The translations under genes and the position numbers were made by a program. Shown here in pieces: positions 6,835 through 9,802 of a stretch of 9,802 nt of DNA. Under the pieces are notes generated by a model. The model had not been told where the DNA came from. It searched no databases and saw nothing but the letters and a program-made list of their open reading frames with translations. How positions within the stretch are numbered: position 1 is the stretch's first letter; each line of letters begins with the position of its first letter. Origin of the DNA: Flavobacteriaceae bacterium (lineage in GTDB: Bacteria > Bacteroidota > Bacteroidia > Flavobacteriales > Flavobacteriaceae). The stretch lies in NCBI GenBank assembly GCA_030613745.1, contig JAUWLK010000081.1:1-9802 (forward strand), given 5' to 3'.

Positions 6835-7599
6835 ATGGCAACATATAAAAAAAGAGGTAATAAAGTAAAAAAAGGTACTCAAGTTAATATTGAAGATCAA
6901 AGTACAACTGCCGAAGTTTTTAACACTTTAGATGATACCGCTTCTAAATCTGAGCAATGGGTTGAAAAAAATCAAAAATCAATTATTATTGGTTTAATTG
7001 CTATAACAGTTATAATCTTAGGTTATCTAGCTTATAACAAATATGTTATTGAGCCTAAAGAAATTGAAGCTGCTGATGAACTTGCCTATCCTAAAAATTA
7101 TTTTGATCAAGCTCAAAATACTACTATAGCAGTTGATTCACTATATAATTTAAGCTTAAACGGGGCTGATGGAAAATATGGATTAATTGATATCGTTGAT
7201 AATTACGGTAAAACAAAGGCAGGTAATTTAGCAAAATATATGAGTGGTATTGCTTATTTAAAAACAAGCGATTATGAAAATGCCATCAAATATTTAAGTG
7301 ATTTTTCTTCTGATGATGAAATGTTAGGTGCTTTGGCTTTGGGAAATATTGGTGATGCTTTCTCAGAAATAAATCAACTTGAAGATGCTATGAAATATTA
7401 TGCCGATGCTGCCAATTTTAGAAATAATGATTTTACTTCTCCTTTATATTTATTCAAAGCTGGAAATATAGCAATGGAATTAAAAAAATACGATAAAGCA
7501 GAAGAGTACTTTACTAAAATTAAAGATAATTACACAAAATCTGACGAAGCTAGAAATATAGATATCTTTGTACAAAGAGCTCAAATTGCGAAGAAATAA
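6835..7599 (+). CDS. Membrane-anchored tetratricopeptide repeat protein
   Basis: A 254-residue protein with a basic, cytoplasmic-looking N-terminus (about 1-48, beginning MATYKKRGNKVKKG), one strong membrane helix (about 49-68, SIIIGLIAITVIILGYLAY), and a C-terminal helical domain that should lie in the periplasm. TPR-like helix pairs are visible at about 131-157 (AGNLAKYMSGIAYLKTSDYE...), 164-192 (LGALALGNIGDAFSEINQLE...) and 203-232 (PLYLFKAGNIAMELKKYDKA...). The plan (basic N-tail, single span, TPR tail) resembles YfgM, an accessory protein of the Sec/chaperone network in enterobacteria, but this similarity is architectural only. It is 13 bp upstream of ribH and probably cotranscribed; nothing about it suggests a riboflavin role. 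Function unknown, most likely a protein-protein scaffold at the inner membrane. Confidence 0.88.
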   Translation: MATYKKRGNKVKKGTQVNIEDQSTTAEVFNTLDDTASKSEQWVEKNQKSIIIGLIAITVIILGYLAYNKYVIEPKEIEAADELAYPKNYFDQAQNTTIAVDSLYNLSLNGADGKYGLIDIVDNYGKTKAGNLAKYMSGIAYLKTSDYENAIKYLSDFSSDDEMLGALALGNIGDAFSEINQLEDAMKYYADAANFRNNDFTSPLYLFKAGNIAMELKKYDKAEEYFTKIKDNYTKSDEARNIDIFVQRAQIAKK

Positions 7600-7612
7600 A
7601 TGCTATTAAATT

Positions 7613-8092
7613 ATGGCAACTACAAATTTATCAGCATATGATAAAACAACAATCCCAAATGCGAAAGGTTTTCGATTTGGGATTGTTGTTTCTGAATGGA
7701 ATAATGACATTACAGATAACCTCTTTAAAGGAGCACATCATACTTTAATCGAAAATGGTGCATTAAATAAAAACATTATTACTCTTAATGTGCCAGGTAG
7801 TTACGAATTAATTTATGGTTGCAAACACCTTATCAAAAGTCAAAATCTAGATGCTATTATTGCTATAGGAAATGTAATTCAAGGAGAAACAAAACACTTT
7901 GATTTTGTTTGCGAAGCTGTTGCACATGGCATTAAGGATATTAATATACAATTTGATGTTCCTGTTATTTTTTGTGTTTTAACAGATAATACCAAACAAC
8001 AATCTATTGATAGATCTGGTGGAAAACACGGAAATAAAGGAATAGAATCTGCAATAGCTGCAATAAAAATGGCTGTCATCAAACAAAGTTAA
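7613..8092 (+). CDS. ribH: 6,7-dimethyl-8-ribityllumazine synthase
   Basis: A 159-residue lumazine synthase, which condenses 5-amino-6-ribitylamino-uracil with 3,4-dihydroxy-2-butanone 4-phosphate in the penultimate step of riboflavin synthesis. The family motifs are all present: FGIVVSEWN (22-30; Trp29 at the aromatic ring-stacking position), NVPGSYELI (59-67), IGNVIQGETKHFDFV (85-99, with the catalytic His95), PVIFCVLTDN (117-126) and DRSGGKHGNKG (133-143, phosphate site). Length is normal for forms that assemble into pentamers or 60-mers. No FMN riboswitch precedes it; the upstream TPR gene ends 13 bases earlier. Codons 11-27 hold a remarkable inverted repeat (separate entry), which may affect its expression. 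Confidence 0.97.
   Translation: MATTNLSAYDKTTIPNAKGFRFGIVVSEWNNDITDNLFKGAHHTLIENGALNKNIITLNVPGSYELIYGCKHLIKSQNLDAIIAIGNVIQGETKHFDFVCEAVAHGIKDINIQFDVPVIFCVLTDNTKQQSIDRSGGKHGNKGIESAIAAIKMAVIKQS
7644..7691 (+). repeat. Perfect 17-bp inverted repeat (hairpin) inside the start of ribH
   Basis: The arm AAACAACAATCCCAAAT (7644-7660) is exactly complementary to ATTTGGGATTGTTGTTT (7675-7691). After one bulged base (G7661) the pairing goes on for 5 bp (7662-7666 with 7670-7674), leaving a 3-base loop. The transcript could therefore form a 22-bp hairpin starting about 30 bases after the ribH ATG, over codons 11-27. The encoded peptide remains normal for the family. There is no T tract on either side, so it is not an ordinary intrinsic terminator. 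Confidence 0.9.
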
Positions 8093-8136
8093 GTTTAAGA
8101 TATTACAAGTTTTTAAAAGGATTTAACAAAACTTTA

Positions 8137-8168
8137 TTTGATAACCTTTCAATATTTCAGTAAATTTG
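8137..8168 (+). promoter_or_regulatory. Bacteroidetes-type promoter of the small membrane protein and mutL
   Basis: TTTG at 8137-8140 and TAAATTTG at 8161-8168, separated by 20 bp, match the TTTG/TAnnTTTG consensus without a mismatch. The predicted start is near 8175, giving a leader of about 18 bases before the ATG at 8193. It would let the next two genes be transcribed separately from ribH. Confidence 0.75.
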
Positions 8169-8192
8169 TAAACCCCAACTAAATAATCTATC

Positions 8193-8483
8193 ATGTTTGG
8201 AAATGCTTTTAAACAAAGAGCTCATTACGTTTATAATTATAAACCTCGTTATTATGACGAGCGTAAAGAACGTCTTGAATATTTAAAGAAGAGATACGAA
8301 AATAAAGACACTTCTTCTGATGAACTTCCAAGAGTATCACTTACAAAAGAAAAACTGAAATCTGATTGGAAAAGGCATAAAAAAGTGGCATCTAACAAAG
8401 GTGTTAATCGCAGACTTGCCATAATAATTGCTATCTTAGTAGGTATTTTAGCTTATTTTTTTGAATTGCATAAATTATTTTAA
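8193..8483 (+). CDS. Small uncharacterised protein with one C-terminal membrane helix
   Basis: A 96-residue protein that I recognise only as a conserved flavobacterial type found next to ribH and mutL. It begins with an aromatic and basic stretch (VYNYKPRYYDERKERLEYLKKR within 13-34), continues with a very charged, helical middle (about 22-72, rich in Lys, Arg and Glu) and ends with one hydrophobic segment (about 74-92) and a few residues. It thus looks like a tail-anchored inner-membrane protein with its basic part in the cytoplasm. I recall homologues labelled riboflavin synthase subunit beta in databases; nothing in this sequence supports an enzyme, and that label probably spread from the neighbouring ribH. 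It has its own consensus promoter, and its stop codon TAA shares its last base with the mutL ATG, so translational coupling to mutL is likely. Function unknown. Confidence 0.85.
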   Translation: MFGNAFKQRAHYVYNYKPRYYDERKERLEYLKKRYENKDTSSDELPRVSLTKEKLKSDWKRHKKVASNKGVNRRLAIIIAILVGILAYFFELHKLF

Positions 8484-9802
8484 TGTCAGATATTATTCAA
8501 TTACTTCCTGATAATGTTGCAAATCAAATTGCTGCAGGAGAAGTGGTTCAACGACCCGCTTCTGTAGTAAAAGAATTGCTTGAAAATGCAGTTGATGCAT
8601 CTGCTAATAATATAAAATTAATTATTAAAGATGCAGGTAAAACATTAATTCAAATTATTGATAATGGTGTGGGAATGAGTCAAACCGATGCTCGCTTTGC
8701 TTTTGAGCGCCATGCTACTTCAAAAATTAAAACAGCTAGTGATTTATTTAACTTGCACACCAATGGTTTTCGAGGTGAAGCCTTGGCTTCTATTGCTGCA
8801 ATTACCCATACTACTCTTAAAACCAAACAAGAAAATCAAGATTTAGGCACACAAATTAAAATAAAAGGTGGAGAAGTCATATCACAAGAGGTAATTTCTG
8901 TTCCAAAAGGATCAAGTTTCGAAATAAAAAATCTGTTTTATAATATTCCTGCTCGTCGTAATTTTTTGAAATCTAACACTATTGAAACACGGCATATTAT
9001 TGATGCTTTTCAACGTGTAGCATTATCATATCCAAATATTGCATTTAGTTTATACCACAATGATAATGAAATATATAATCTAAAAAAAAGCAATTTACGT
9101 CAAAGAATTACTACTATTTTTGGCAAAAATACAAATGAAAAATTAGTACCAATTAAAGAAGAAACTAATATATTAAAAATTGAAGGTTTCATTACTAAAC
9201 CTAATTTTGCAAAGAAAAAACGCGGAGAACAATTCTTTTTCGTAAATAATCGATTTATTAAAAGTGCCTATTTACACCATGCTGTTGCTAATGCCTTTGA
9301 AGGATTATTAAATCATGGTTATCATCCATCTTATTTTTTATATTTAACAGTACCTGCAAATAGTATTGACATAAATATTCACCCAACAAAAACTGAAATA
9401 AAGTTTGATAATGATAGAGATTTATATGCTATTATACGATCAACTATAAAACATAGTTTAGGACAATACAATGTATCTCCTGCCCTTGATTTTGATAGGG
9501 ATGCAAGCTTAGACACACCATATTCATTTAAAAATAAGACTCAAATTAATACTCCTAATATTGAGATAAATCCTGATTTCAATCCATTTTCATCTGAACA
9601 AAAATTAAGTTTATCTCCTGACAAGGTTATTTCTCCTTTTCGAAAAAAAGAAATCCCTTCCAATTGGAGTGCTCTTTACTTAGAAAATGAAAAAGCGAAT
9701 AAACTTATACAAAATATTGAAGTTGATGCTGAGATTTTAACTCAAAAATTATTTACCGATTTAGATGAAAATGTGAACTTCACAACTTATCAATTTCATA
9801 AA
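8483..9802 (+). CDS. mutL: DNA mismatch repair protein MutL (3' end beyond the window)
   Basis: The first 440 codons of MutL, open to the last base of the window. MutL couples mismatch recognition by MutS to strand cleavage. The GHKL ATPase domain is complete: QIAAGEVVQRPASVVKELLEN (15-35, catalytic Glu31 and Mg2+-binding Asn35), DNGVGM (60-65), RHATSKI (76-82), GFRGEALASI (95-104) and NIPARRNFLK (154-163). The transducer domain follows, with FFFVNNRFIK (251-260) and IHPTKTEIKF (299-308; Lys303 reaches the ATP site). From about residue 335 the sequence is a Pro, Ser and Asn-rich linker of low conservation. The C-terminal dimerisation domain, and any DQHAxxER endonuclease motif, would lie downstream. 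The ATG at 8483 overlaps the stop of the preceding gene by one base and agrees with the family start. Confidence 0.97.
   Translation, partial: MSDIIQLLPDNVANQIAAGEVVQRPASVVKELLENAVDASANNIKLIIKDAGKTLIQIIDNGVGMSQTDARFAFERHATSKIKTASDLFNLHTNGFRGEALASIAAITHTTLKTKQENQDLGTQIKIKGGEVISQEVISVPKGSSFEIKNLFYNIPARRNFLKSNTIETRHIIDAFQRVALSYPNIAFSLYHNDNEIYNLKKSNLRQRITTIFGKNTNEKLVPIKEETNILKIEGFITKPNFAKKKRGEQFFFVNNRFIKSAYLHHAVANAFEGLLNHGYHPSYFLYLTVPANSIDINIHPTKTEIKFDNDRDLYAIIRSTIKHSLGQYNVSPALDFDRDASLDTPYSFKNKTQINTPNIEINPDFNPFSSEQKLSLSPDKVISPFRKKEIPSNWSALYLENEKANKLIQNIEVDAEILTQKLFTDLDENVNFTTYQFHK

Noticed and set aside
7600..7612. FMN riboswitch in front of ribH
   Set aside because: Only 13 bases separate ribH from the upstream gene and no RFN-element sequence is seen there or before the TPR gene.
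7644..7691. Intrinsic terminator reading of the ribH hairpin
   Set aside because: No T tract follows the stem on either strand, and the arms are coding sequence within an intact gene.
1..9802. Mobile element, phage, defence island, CRISPR array, tRNA or rRNA
   Set aside because: No transposase, integrase, regularly spaced repeats, target duplications or RNA gene sequences were seen; every large frame belongs to a housekeeping or conserved family.

Overview
This window is an AT-rich chromosomal segment (GC roughly 30% by eye) from a member of the Bacteroidetes, most likely a Flavobacteriaceae. The case rests on gldI (a gliding-motility lipoprotein found in this phylum), on promoters of the Bacteroidetes type (TTTG, 19-20 bp, TAnnTTTG), on the lack of clear Shine-Dalgarno sites, and on a gene order (recF / TPR protein / ribH / small membrane protein / mutL) that I recall from flavobacterial genomes. 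I cannot name the genus. There is no sign of a mobile element, phage, CRISPR array, tRNA or rRNA; this is a housekeeping region.

Layout. At 1-790 (+) lies the 3' part of a MeaB/ArgK-type G3E GTPase, broken by a net 2-base loss near 295-306. Converging on it is a three-gene minus-strand cluster, 3476 down to 799: a DHH/DHHA1 phosphoesterase, gldI (FKBP-type lipoprotein), and a lipoprotein fusing a cyclophilin domain to an FKBP domain. The genes overlap by 11 bp or are 1 bp apart, so they form a tight operon, probably with a hairpin terminator shared with meaB at 777-800. A divergent PhoD-like metallophosphatase lipoprotein (3584-4618, +) follows, then ndk (4694-5113, +), which has its own consensus promoter and a strong intrinsic terminator.

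A second minus-strand pair is recF (6617-5517) and a DUF721/DciA-like protein (5485-5189). A 217-bp divergent spacer separates recF from a plus-strand run: a membrane-anchored TPR protein, ribH (lumazine synthase), a 96-residue single-span membrane protein with its own consensus promoter, and mutL, which starts on the last base of that gene's stop codon and runs off the window at 440 codons.

Functional themes are envelope protein folding and gliding (gldI and the PPIase fusion), nucleotide and phosphate metabolism (DHH, PhoD-like, ndk), DNA replication and repair (recF, DUF721, mutL) and riboflavin synthesis (ribH). I found no convincing new multi-gene system. The most unexpected signal is a perfect 17-bp inverted repeat, extended by a further 5 bp across one bulged base, inside the first 27 codons of ribH. 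The broken meaB is the other point that needs checking.
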